A DNA stretch of 64,000 bases from Merluccius polli. Lineage: Eukaryota > Chordata > Actinopteri > Gadiformes > Merlucciidae. A program made the position numbers and the translations under genes. This document shows positions 54,043-64,000 of the stretch, piece after piece. The DNA is taken from positions 124,001-188,000 of the forward strand of contig JAOPHQ010002298.1 of assembly GCA_030340625.1 (NCBI GenBank), written 5' to 3'. Position 1 is the stretch's first letter, and every line of letters begins with the position of its first letter. The notes under the pieces are model-generated. The model did not search any database. It was not told the DNA's origin and saw only the letters and a list, made by a program, of their open reading frames with translations.

Positions 54043-54296
54043 TGCTTGTGCTTCTTTGTATTGGATCAGGTGTTTTTCTCCCCTCTCCTGCTTGTGCGCT
54101 CGATAGTACCTTGGCAGGCGTGGCCTCTATGACGTAATGTGCTCTGATTGGCTAGTGTTGAGCGCCCGCCTCCAGGTGTATTATGTGCTGCCATCTTGTG
54201 GCCAGGTGCGGTTAATACAGCTTATATATTTGTTCCTTGTTCCCTTGTGAGGATATTGCAGCCTGTTGTTATTTGTGCTGTTATTTATTCGTCACA

Positions 54297-55340
54297 GTCC
54301 CCTTGGTCATCACTGATGACCATACTACGAATTACTAGTGCAATGTATCATATAAGCTATAAGGTATAAAAGTGGTGAGTATAAAAATTCAAGCGAAAAG
54401 AAAAAAACTCCACAGATTGGTTACCGCGGAACAACATCAACATCACCAACCGACTTAAGTTCGGGAAAACCCCCCACTAAACAGGAGGAAAACCTGTCGC
54501 ATTCCTAATGTGGAACGGCATTCACCTTGGTGTGTCTCAAAGAATACATGGGCCGTAGCCAACAAACAGTAGACAAATTATCAACACATCATACAATCAA
54601 TATGTCATAACGTCACAGTATCATGAGGACACAAAGGCACAGTAGTAAAGGCACAGTGATAAAGGCACTGTAATAAAGACACAAATATTAATTGCAAGAA
54701 ATCCCTTCAAATACCTATATGCATGAATATCACAAAATCGAATAGGCCTACTTCCAGGTATAAGTAACAGTAAACCTAACACTTCCAGCATGCATTGAAA
54801 GTCAACACTTCTAAAATCAAGTAATATATGAATACTATATAGAACTAAAGAACACCCTGCAGGCATGCATGGTTTCCAATGGCTCAGGCGGTCTCCATAC
54901 GCAGGGTCCTCAAATGTCATCACAGTGTTAGCTCCCGTTTCCGTAGCCGACCTCAGGTCGGACAGTTCACGAATTCAATGTCCATCCCGCCGGCCATGGG
55001 CAAGGCTCACACGACAAGGTTACTAGCACGAATGTGTGCCTCGCCCGTGGACCCACTCATCAACTCGGCCGTACCAGTAGTCAGAACATATTCCAATAGC
55101 ACCAAAGGAATTCAGCAGTCTCATTATTAAAGCAATCATGCGAAAACAGCATAACACATCCGAATCTAAACAATACAATGACAAACATGACCCACAACGG
55201 TACGTTTAATAATTCATCATTCAAGTAAATCAGATGTAATATCCTCCTCAACACAGGTGCCGAACTCCAGGAAATCGGGTAGGCTACTACTCTATGTAAC
55301 CCAGCCTGATCAGGTCGGGGCGCTCCACTGTCCCCTGAAC
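54297..55340. other. no gene seen; probable decayed retroviral 3' region
   Basis: It lies between the retroviral pol piece at 55763-55350 and the 3' LTR on the minus strand, where env would be expected. No open frame or motif is recognisable. Confidence 0.4.
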
Positions 55341-55349
55341 ACTCTCAGG

Positions 55350-55763
55350 TCACACCTGGTCACCTGGCTCCACCCTCCTTGGTGGTTCGTCCTTCGGCTC
55401 TGGAACTCTGTTTCTCAGAAATGTTGTTAATTTCTTGAATGTCCCATTCACTCTTTCCACCATTCCTTGTGACTGAGAATGAAACCTAACCGCTGTTTGA
55501 TGCGTAACTGCTGCACCACACGACCTTGACGCTGTATTTTTGACGCGGCGGTGGACGAAGCTAACAAATAAAGATATTAAACACAGCATAACAGCATTAG
55601 GCGTTTGCAAGGTAATCCCAATTCTTCCTAATGTCAATAAACGATCTAGCTTGTGCATTAGATCCCTTCCCAACAGATTGCTGAAGTATTTTCCAATGAT
55701 TACTTTAACCAGGTCATTGCAAATGTTCAAAGAACATATGTCTGACTTAAGCAAATCCGACAA
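55350..55763 (-). pseudogene. endogenous retroviral pol fragments
   Basis: The minus strand has FSNLLGRDLMHKL (protease end), a stretch shared with 50485-50339, and then FHSQSQGMVERVNGTFKKL (integrase or neighbouring region) and RRVEPGDQV. Protease-end and integrase-type sequences sit within 140 codons, so the RT and RNase H between them are deleted. It is a second copy of the same retroviral family as 49150-50490. Confidence 0.6.
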
Positions 55764-56329
55764 TTAAACAAATAAAACACACAAACTAAAACAAAATCAA
55801 AATGCAATCTATTTCAACAAAACACATGGAAATCAAGATATGGCTGTTTCCGAAGGCCGAACTCTACACCCAGCGAGCAGATAACGTTTAGATGTTACGA
55901 CCAAGATAACCTCAAGGTCCCAGGACATGGGAGAGAGCTCTTAACATAAACAATTAGCACTTATGGATGTCTGTTTGTCTCCTTTAATTTACACCTTTAG
56001 CCTTTAGGTTTATCTATATGTCTCTAAGTTGTAAGACGACATCTCTGTGTTCCTCTCCTAGAGCAGACGCATTCTTTATGTTAAGGATGAGTGAATATGA
56101 TGAACAAAAGAAATAAGGAGAACAACCTATGTATAACAGAAAATACACTACATACCGGTATTCCCCCCTCGTGACTTTGAAGAAGTCACGGAAAACTAAC
56201 ACAAAGTTAAGCATGTGTTACGCCACGTCTTGCTACACGGGCCAACACCCCCATCTAGGGGCCGATTGTCGCCACTGATGATCATTTCCCCAACACACCT
56301 GTTGGTAATCGGCAATCACCATGCCCTAC
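55764..56329. other. no gene seen
   Basis: Mixed sequence without a recognisable ORF or element end. GTTGGTAATCGGCAATCACC near 56301 precedes the TTAA-flanked MITE. Confidence 0.4.
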
Positions 56330-56333
56330 TTAA

Positions 56334-56860
56334 AGGGGCACTTGGCAACTCTGGCCATTTCTTCGCTGGTTTTCACTTTTGTGGTCGCATGTTTTCTCAA
56401 CGAGCTCCCCCTACAGGTCTGGGACGTATATTACACAACACTGTCGTAAAAAAAACTCACTTGTGGCACCCTCCTCCCCCTTTCTACCGCTGCTCATGTG
56501 CATTTGTTGCCGGGTTTTTTCGTGTGGCGCGATGTCTACCGAGGTGGGTAATACATTATACACTGTATCATAGAACACTGACATGTATAGCCGGCGTGAA
56601 TAACCGTTATTGAGGGGGGCGTATGTGTTTACGTTGAATTGCCGTAAAGCAGTTCGTGTTTCTCGCTCGTTCTTGCTTCTCACGATACTTCCGATTTCCA
56701 TTTTACCGGGACGGTAGTCCCAAAGTTGCAAGGCTGGTTTTCCACCGGGGGGCGCCGGGGGGAGCGGGGATAGTCACCATTAACACCGGAACAGACCATT
56801 TAACCATCCAAATGATTTCCAGACGGGTTTATTAAGTTGAAAAAGTTGCCAAGTGCCCCT
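56334..56860 (+). mobile_element. TTAA-flanked MITE (Kolobok- or piggyBac-like)
   Basis: Inverted ends AGGGGCACTTGGCAACT are flanked by TTAA on both sides (56330-56333, 56861-56864). The TTAA target with AGGG ends favours Kolobok; piggyBac is the alternative. 527 bp, no coding capacity. Confidence 0.82.
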
Positions 56861-56917
56861 TTAAGCCGGGGACCTCCAACCAGCCGATGCCAGTTCGTGC
56901 TTTGGTTTACCCAACCT

Positions 56918-58719
56918 AGCGTGGTAAAGTTGGTTTTATATTCGACACATTCGAAAAATCTATTTTGCACTGGCTTCGATTGACGAATTTGTGTCAAACC
57001 AACTTTGATGTGTTAAAACAAGGCCTATCTATATAACACAAAGCTTCGTTTTTATACCATTAATGCTTTAAATCTATTATGCGGCTTCACTTTTTGACTC
57101 ACCCATGTCAAAACACATAGGGTGAACTCAGCTAACTGCCCTACACATAACACAAAGCTTCTTTTCTCCAAAAAAACACCCTTTGATTTTATAAAATTTT
57201 TACATGGTAAATGCTATAAATCTATTATGTGGCTTGACCTTTTGACCTGCATGTGAAAATACATGCGGTGAACTCAGCTAACTGTCCTACACATAACACA
57301 AAGCTTAATTTCTCAAAAAACACCCTGTTTGATTTAATATATTTTTTTATATAAAAAAAAATGCTTTAAATGCTTTAAATCTATTATGCGGCTTGGCCTT
57401 TTGACCTACCCATATCAAAACATGTCTGGTGAACCCAGCTAACTGCCCCACACATAACACAAAGCTTCTTTTTTCCAAAAACCCACCTTTTGATTTTATA
57501 AATATTTTTTACTCTCAAAAACTGCTATAAATCTATAATGCGGCTTGGCCTTTTGACCTACCCGTATCAAAACACGTCTGGTGAACCCAGCTAACTGCCC
57601 CACACATAACACAAAGCTTCTTTTTTCCAAAAACCCACCTTTTGATTTTATAAATATTTTTTACTCTCAAAAACTGCTATAAATCTATTATGCGGCTTGG
57701 CCTTTTGACCTACCCATATCAAAGCACATGCGGTGAACTTAGCTAACTGTCCTACACATAACACAAAGCTTAATTTCTCAAAAAAAACATTGTTTGATTT
57801 TATATTTTTAATGTAAAAATAAATGCTTTAAATCTATTATGCGGCTTGGCCTTTTCACCTGCTCATGTCAAAAGACATCTGATGAACACAGCTAACTGCC
57901 CCACAAATAACACAAAGCTTCTTTTTTCCAAAAGCCCACCTTTTGATTTTATACAATTCTTCTTAATGTTAAAAAAGGCTACTATTATGCCGGAAAAAAG
58001 AAGCTTTGTGTTATGTGTGGGGCAGTTAGCTGGGTTCACCAGACGTGTTTTGATACGGGTAGGTCAAAAGGCCAAGCCGCATAATAGATTTATAGCAGTT
58101 TTTGAGAGTAAAAAATATTTATAAAATCAAAAGGTGGGTTTTTGGAAAAAATAAGCTTTGTGTTATGTGTGGGGCAGTTAGCTGGGTTCACCAGACATGT
58201 TTTGATATGGGTAGGTCAAAAGGCCAAGCCGCATAATAGATTTAAAGCATTGAAAGCATTTTTTTTAATATAAAAAAATATATAAAATCAAACAGGGTGT
58301 TTTTTGAGAAATTAAGCTTTGTGTTATGTGTAGGACAGTTAGCTGAGTTCACCGCATGTGTTTTCACATGTGTAGGTCAAAAGGTCAAGCCACATAATAG
58401 ATTTATAGCATTTACCATGTAAAAATTTTATAAAATCAAAGGGTGTTTTTTTGGAGAAAAGAAGCTTTGTGTTATGTGTAGGGCAGTTAGCTGAGTTCAC
58501 CCTATCTGTTTTGAGTCAAAAAGTGAAGCCGCATAATAGATTTAAAGCATTAATGGTATAAAATAAAAAGATTGTTTTTAAAAAAAACGAAGCTTTGTGT
58601 TATATAGATAGGCCTTGTATTAACACATCAAAGTTGGTTTGACACAAATTCGTCCATCGAAGCCAGTGCAAAATAGATTTTTCGAATGTGTCGAATATAA
58701 AACCAACTTTACCACGCTT
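56918..58719. mobile_element. foldback element: 1.8-kb inverted repeat of tandem units
   Basis: The ends AGCGTGGTAAAGTTGGTTTT and its inverse form a palindrome about 0.8-1.0 kb per arm. Both arms consist of tandem units of about 145-165 bp, each with ACATAACACAAAGCTT, AGCTAACTGCCC and TATTATGCGGCTTGGCC. Left-arm units start at about 57039, 57147, 57293, 57457, 57605, 57757 and 57906; inverted units start at about 58009, 58152, 58316, 58463 and 58589. CCCAACCT flanks both sides (56910-56917, 58720-58727). The centre is near 57990. No ORF of note. Confidence 0.88.
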
Positions 58720-58734
58720 CCCAACCTCGTTCCA

Positions 58735-59795
58735 GTGATCCGATTACCCGTCTGTTGCTGACCCCTGCCTGCCTGACTACCCGTCTGTTGCTGAACCCTG
58801 CCTGCCTGCCTATCCGCCTGTTGCTGAACCCTGTTGCCGAACCATGCCCGCCTGACTGCCCGCCTGTTGCTGAACTCTGTTGCTGAACCCTGCCTGCCTG
58901 ACTATCCGCCTGTTGCCGAACCCTGCCTACCTGACTACCCGCCTGTTGCTGAACCCTGTTGCCGAACCCTGCCTGCCTGACTACCTGCCTGTTGCTGAAC
59001 CCTGTTGCCGAACCCTGCCTGCCGGACTACCCGCCTGTTGCTGAACCCTGTTGCCGACCCTCGCCTGCCGGACTACCCGCCTGTTGTCGACCCATCGCCT
59101 GCCGGACTACCCACCTGTTGCCGACCCATCGCCTGCCGGACTACCCGCCTGTTGCCGACCCATTGCCTGCCGGACTACCCGCCTGTTGCCGACCCATCGC
59201 CTGTCCGACTACCCGACTGTTGCCGACCCATCGCCTGCCGGACTACCCGCCTGTTGCCGACCCATCGCCTGCCGGACTACCCGCCTGTTGCCGACCCATC
59301 GCCTGTCCGACTACCCGCCTGTTGCCGACCCATCACCTGTCCGACTACCCGCCTGTTGCCGACCAATCGCCTGTCCGACTACCCGCCTGTTGCCGACCCA
59401 TCGCCTGTCCGACTACCCGCCTGTTGCCGACCCATCGCCTGTCCGACTACCCGCCTGTTGCCGACCCATCGCCTGCCGGACTACCCGCCTGTTGCCGACC
59501 CATCGCCTGCCGGACTACCCGCCTGTTGCCGACCCATCGCCTGTCCGACTACCCGCCTGTTGCCGACCCATCGCCTGTCCGACTACCCGCCTGTTGCCGA
59601 CCAATCGCCTGTCCGACTACCCGCCTGTTGCCGACCCATCGCCTGTCCGACTACCCGCCTGTTGCCGACCCATCGCCTGTCCGACTACCCGCCTGTTGCC
59701 GACCCATCGCCTGTCCGACTACCCGCCTGTTGCCGACCCATCGCCTGTCCGATTACCTGCCTGTTGCCGAAACCCCGCCTGCCCAATTACCGCCG
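58735..59795 (+). repeat. 34-bp minisatellite, about 30 copies
   Basis: The unit is CTACCCGCCTGTTGCCGACC followed by CATCGCCTGTCCGA. Units at the left end (58735-59080) are more divergent and those in the middle nearly identical. Because 34 is not a multiple of three and the unit lacks stops, all three forward frames are open for 280-313 codons and each encodes a 34-residue period. It lies directly beside the foldback element. Confidence 0.93.
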
Positions 59796-61634
59796 GCCTA
59801 GCCTGGCCGTTTGCCATTGCCTTTTATTTAATTCCCTGTCTTTTATCCCGTCTCCGCCTCCCTGTGTTCAGCGTTTGGGTCCACTCGTCCCGTTCCCTAA
59901 CAGCATGTTGTATTCATTCTTCCCGTTTGTATTGTCCTTTATATAGGCTATTGATGATAATAACATAGTATATATTACAGTGATTCTAGGTCCTAGTTTA
60001 TCAAGCTTTTTGGAACAACTAATTTAGTCTTCTAGCGTTACCTTTGAATCTTATGCCCACATTATGTTTATTTACTTTCAGACTAGGTAAACTTATTCAA
60101 TTGTTCTAATAAGGCCAAATTCATGAGCTAGTCTCGCCCCACCGGAAGAGCTCTTCCCAGTTAGCCATACAGCAGCTGAAGAGAGGTCTGTCCAGGTCGG
60201 GTTACCATCATCCAGTCGAAGGAGATGTAAAAAGAGTAGCATGACGGTTTCCTAATCTAGAGAAGATCTCACCCACAAGCCAATCAGGATGAGGCACTTC
60301 TCTTCAATCTAATCACTGTCAATGCACAGCAATCATCATTACAGTGTTAACAACTGTCAACACCAATCACTTGTAAATAATCAATCATTAAAGGAATCAA
60401 AAAGAAAATAGAAAATATAGAGCGTAAAAACACATCACATTCAGGTAAGACTGTCAGCCATGTTGCATCCTAGTATGAAAATTATGATCAACAGCTGGTA
60501 ACAGGAAGCAATGTTTGCAGTCCATTTCAATGTCCAGATATGAGTCTCTGAGTCCATTTAGGGCAGGAGCCCCAGATCAACTGTCCTCTCTCTAATGGAC
60601 CTCCCTCCATTGTCCTGAGGGGAAGAGAGACCAGAACCAACCAGTATCTTTGCAGAAAAACATCTGACACAATATAACATAAACAATATGTAGACAGTTG
60701 TTTCTATTATGTAATTATAGATCAGGCGTGTCCAAATCCTAAATGATCTTATATCGTTACTAATCTAAGTAGTTCAAACAATATGTGAGAGTTATATCAA
60801 ACCAAAAGTGCATACAAAGGTGAGTCAAACAATAGGTGAATATGGTGAATAAAGTGAAATGAATGAATATATATATGTGGTCACACATAGTCATTGAATA
60901 GTCATGAGTAATTTTGAGTACTTACAATGGGTACACCTCAAATAAACCAACCTCAATTTCCTCATTGTCATCGTCCAAGTCATCTCTAATTATCAATGGC
61001 ACCTGTGTTTGTCCCCCAGGTAAAAACACTCCGGCCCATCTAAGAATCATAGCCTTAGCAACGGTCAGCAGTATTGAGAAAAAACAAAACATCGTACATA
61101 AAGACAAGACAATTGACATCACATTATGGAGGTAAACTAAGCAACCTACAGATGGACTTGTTTAATTGTTACACCCCAACACTGCGTATCAGGTTTTTAC
61201 ATTGTAATAACTACCGCGCTCCCGCAGGGTCCTTTTAGGGCGTGTCCCACTACCTCAGTTTGGTGAGGGGGGAATTTCCCTGAACTCTTAAAAGAGTCCC
61301 CAGCGCTGGTTGACCCCTGGACTTCTGTGGATGAGCGGTAGAGGAGATAACTTCTGACCTAAATGAATAGTACCCAACTTAACTGAGCTGTTGGTCTGCT
61401 AATTGTCCCACAAAACACTAAAACACTTTTACACACAGAGTTATAAAACAAATTCACAGAGAAAACAAATCAACAGAAAACAAAAAAACAAATAACAGAC
61501 ATAAATACATAGTTGATCTCTACATGTGTACTTTCTATGTCCCAACAGATCCTTAAACGTTCTAATGTTCGCAGCGCTTTCTTTATTATGTTTCATTATG
61601 TTTATTATTATGTTTATTATTATTATTATTATTA

Positions 61635-61668
<34 letters not shown>

Positions 61669-63249
61669 GATCATTATCATCATCACCACTACTATTATAG
61701 GGTAAACTCCTGCATAATTCTTTATTGCCCCCTCCTTTCTTAGATCTCCTTATCTAAAGTACTTCTTGCAGCTCTAGTGCTGCCCTGCTTTATTGTCCTC
61801 TTCTCAGGGCCAGGCCCCCTCCCTTTCTCTCTGCTCTCTGTCCCTCTCTCTCTCTTTCCCTTCTTTCACTTTCTCTAACTTTTCTTACCCTTTATCCCTT
61901 CTTCTAACCTTCTATTTTATTCCCTTTGTCTTTCTATATAAGTCCCTCTATTTTAATACTCACCACTAACCCCCACATCACTGTTCACTAACCCACTCCC
62001 TTGCTACTTTCTTCATCCAACTTTACTTTTCCTTTATTATCTACTTTTCCTAGCATGTTTTTTATCCCTACTTACCATTTCCTTTACTATCTTTTCTCTC
62101 TGCCTTCATCGTACTCCTTCTTTTTGATATATGACTAATACTCATGCCTGTTTTAGCTATTCTTTTCTTAAATTTTTCAGAGATCTTATTGATCTCATCT
62201 TTACGTAGATAACAAACCCTACCCAAAATGTCCACTGCTGTTAATGACATATTTATTTTCTAAGTGTGCTAACACTATATTTTTAAGCAATATTTATTTT
62301 TTATTACTTTACTCTTTACTTTAAACCCCCCTTTTTAATTGTATCCCCCTGCCAATTGAAATTTAAATGTGCTCCTACTCTTTCCCTTAACTTTTTACTT
62401 TGTCTATGCCAATTGAAATTTAAATGCACTCTCCCCCCACCTTTACTGACTCCCACTCCACTATCCTGAGTCTACTTGGGGTGTTTCCCCCCCTTCAACC
62501 TCTCTTCTGATCACGGTGATACAATAAGTGATACAATAGTTGATACAACAGCGGGTTATCACACCTCCAAGTCTCAGAGCGTCTCCACACGCCTCCTCAG
62601 AGGGCCTTCTTAAACGCTTTTTCCAGCACCTCTGTAAAATAAAAGAAAACGGGCTGTACAAGCCTCTAAGTGACTAATCACTGGACCATGACTTGAATAC
62701 AGAAAAAAGATACGTTGAGGCATTTTTATAGCCAACGATGAAAACGGCCGAATTTGTGCACAAGGTTCTGAGCGAAAAGAATCACTTAACTCGCCTTTAA
62801 TTACAAAGAAAATGACCTGACATTGAAGACGGTATGTACGGTCGAATGGGCTGTATCAGGTTCTAGGATTTCCCGTCTAGAACGACCCGCATACAGAAAT
62901 AAAACGACAAGGCTTTTTTTTGTAGCCCCTCGGAATTTGGAACAATACCCACGGACACCATATGCGTAATATACAGGGCTCGAAGTATATTGTCTACTCT
63001 ATCATTCCAACCCAATAATGGAATTTATTTTAAAGAATTTAGCTGAATTTAGAAAACTTGCCAATCCGGACTCTACCTGCAGCGTAAAGTCAAACCCGAT
63101 TTTTATACTCTACCCCCTTTACCAACTAAGCGAGCTTGTCCCACATTAGCAGCATACTGTAGAGTTAGGTTCTACCCCTAAACCCCGTCGCAGAACCTGG
63201 TCTCACTATTCAGGACCCTTACTCTCTGAAGGCGGTATACTTGAGAACT
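59796..63249. other. no gene recognised; simple repeats
   Basis: Contains (TTA)n at about 61606-61672, CTCTCT-rich sequence near 61820-61870, and two copies of CAATTGAAATTTAAATG at about 62354 and 62410. Short minus-strand frames at 62250-62068 and 61122-60922 have no recognisable motif. GTGTTCAGCGTTTGGGTCCA at 59862 and CCCTAACAG resemble ends of teleost repeats but were not identified. Confidence 0.45.
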
Positions 63250-64000
63250 GGGGTCCGTTTCACAAAGCAGGTTTAGTGAAAACTCTGAGTTCATTAACCC
63301 TGAAATGAGGGAAACTCTGAGTTTTCCGTTTCACAAAGGGAGGTAACTCAAACCAGAGAAAGAGGGGTAACTCTAGCCTGTTTCAGAGAGAAAGGTAACT
63401 TAAGCTCTCGGTCAGTTACCGTAGTAACAGATTCTATGAACCTAACCTGGTCGGGACCAGGTTTTTCTCAATGAACCTCGAGTTTCTCTCTGTCTCCGCC
63501 CTCTTTCAGCCACACACGCCATTTGATTTCCTCTTTCATTCATTCAGTCAGCAGGTGAGTTTTGGCGTAGCCGTCAAAAATCATTTAAAAAATCAGAGTC
63601 AGTAGGCTATTTCAGAAGTCCATTAGGCACAGTAGGAGGCGACCTTTTTCACGAACATGGCATGTCCTTTTGACAACGATTCCGTGGATGAAGGTGCAGC
63701 ATTACTGCGCAGAGAATTAAACAGACTGTCCTCCAACTCATACGCTCACTGTTGTCGTTTTGCATGCACCCGAATTTACGACTCATTGTTACGTTTAGCG
63801 TAACCTCCGGCCCTAAAAGGCTGACTCCACTTTTCGTTGTACGCCCGTTAATATGTCACTTTATTAAGTTTTTAAAACATTTCAGGCGAGAAAGTAACAA
63901 CGTAGATCCCAAATACGTAGTCAATTTGTCCAAATATAGCCTATTTTAAAATTTGCTTCCGACGTTGCTATACAACTGTCATGCTAGCAACGGTACGAAG
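63250..64000 (+). mobile_element. Harbinger element, 5' end, continuing past the window
   Basis: The end GGGGTCCGTTTCACAAAGCAGG and following CTCTGAGTT/TTTCACAAAG repeats match the style of teleost Harbinger termini. ACT directly precedes it as a possible 3-bp duplication. The right end is not in the window. Confidence 0.6.
63657..63800 (+). pseudogene. HARBI1-like transposase, first codons
   Basis: ATG at 63657 starts MACPFDNDSVDEGAALLRRE, which matches my recollection of teleost Harbinger transposase N-termini. After LN the sequence diverges (RLSSNSYAHCCRF) and reaches a stop near 63800, so a deletion probably follows the first 22 codons. Confidence 0.5.

Larger units (their letters stand above)
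51180..54105 (-). mobile_element. I-superfamily LINE (Nimb/I-like), 5' truncated
   Basis: It carries RT followed by RNase H on the minus strand and ends in a (GAA)n tail (TTC repeats at 51184-51202 on the plus strand). The 5' end falls inside the region between endonuclease and RT, so no endonuclease remains. RT-RNase H order and motif style fit the I superfamily. Confidence 0.82.
50517..54296 (-). mobile_element. LTR (same family as 6433), reversed, split by MITE and LINE
   Basis: On the minus strand it starts TGTGACGAATAAATAACAGC at 54296 and ends CTCAAAGAACACAACA at 50517. The parts 54296-54106 and 50690-50517 match the LTRs at 6433 and 23101. A purine-rich CCAAGGGGAC precedes it on the minus strand, as a 3' LTR would have. 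Flanks show no short duplication. Inserted within it are a MITE (50691-51171) and a LINE (about 51180-54105). Confidence 0.75.

Noticed and set aside
58735..59795. CRISPR-like array
   Set aside because: The units are contiguous 34-bp tandem copies without unique spacers, in a eukaryotic genome.
58959..59968. Three overlapping long ORFs (280-313 codons) that look like a Pro/Cys-rich gene
   Set aside because: All three frames are open because a 34-bp minisatellite lacks stops; the same peptide repeats in each frame.
60922..62250. Short minus-strand ORFs as possible retroviral gag or host exons
   Set aside because: No motif, no splice support and low-complexity surroundings; left as unassigned.

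Overview
The window is eukaryotic nuclear DNA, almost certainly from a teleost fish. The evidence is spliced transposon genes, vertebrate-type L1, L2 and I-superfamily LINEs, a Helentron carrying an endonuclease, P, Harbinger and hAT DNA transposons, Polinton integrase, endogenous retrovirus pieces, and abundant (TTA)n, (GT)n and poly(G) tracts. I find no intact host gene, rRNA or tRNA. This is a transposon graveyard in which elements are inserted inside each other up to four levels deep. Many boundaries are supported by exact target-site duplications (TSDs) that can be read directly.

Layout. 1-969: 3' end of a Helentron (helicase tail plus endonuclease). 970-5901: ZMYM1-like hAT element with a four-exon transposase gene broken by frameshifts. 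5902-12868: L1 element; its ORF1 is split by a solo LTR, which is itself split by a TTCG-rich hAT. 12869-about 22900: minus-strand Polinton/adintovirus-like remnant (integrase, an uncharacterised 232-codon ORF, a second broken ORF, a small spliced gene with a TATA box), interrupted by nested hATs and by a P element with 31-bp terminal inverted repeats (TIRs). 22905-23680: LTR fragment within a direct repeat. 24001-33703: two convergent spliced genes, a plus-strand RING-like protein and a minus-strand DDE integrase. Each carries a frameshift, and the integrase is split by a 4.8-kb repeat block that contains six CTCF-like motifs.

35289-36526: decayed Harbinger-like element with a Myb/SANT-like ORF. 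36900-39022: reverse TTCG-rich hAT with two further hATs nested inside. 39720-45323: minus-strand integrase fragments of a Ginger/GIN1 type, separated by two tail-to-tail L2 copies and by MITEs. 45700-56000: endogenous retrovirus fragments in both orientations, an LTR with TATA and poly(A) signals, a short element carrying the start of a RecQ-like helicase, and an LTR split by a MITE and by an I-superfamily LINE. 56334-56860: TTAA-flanked MITE. 56918-58719: 1.8-kb foldback palindrome. 58735-59795: 34-bp minisatellite open in all three forward frames. 63250-64000: 5' end of a Harbinger element that runs off the window.

The genes do not form a host pathway; they are mobilisation genes of separate elements (transposases, integrases, reverse transcriptases, nucleases), nearly all broken. 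The parts most worth following up are the uncharacterised Polinton-associated ORFs, the RecQ-bearing element, the two-gene RING/integrase unit, the foldback element, and a recurrent GCGATTGTTGAC-poly(G) motif found inside several unrelated hAT MITEs.
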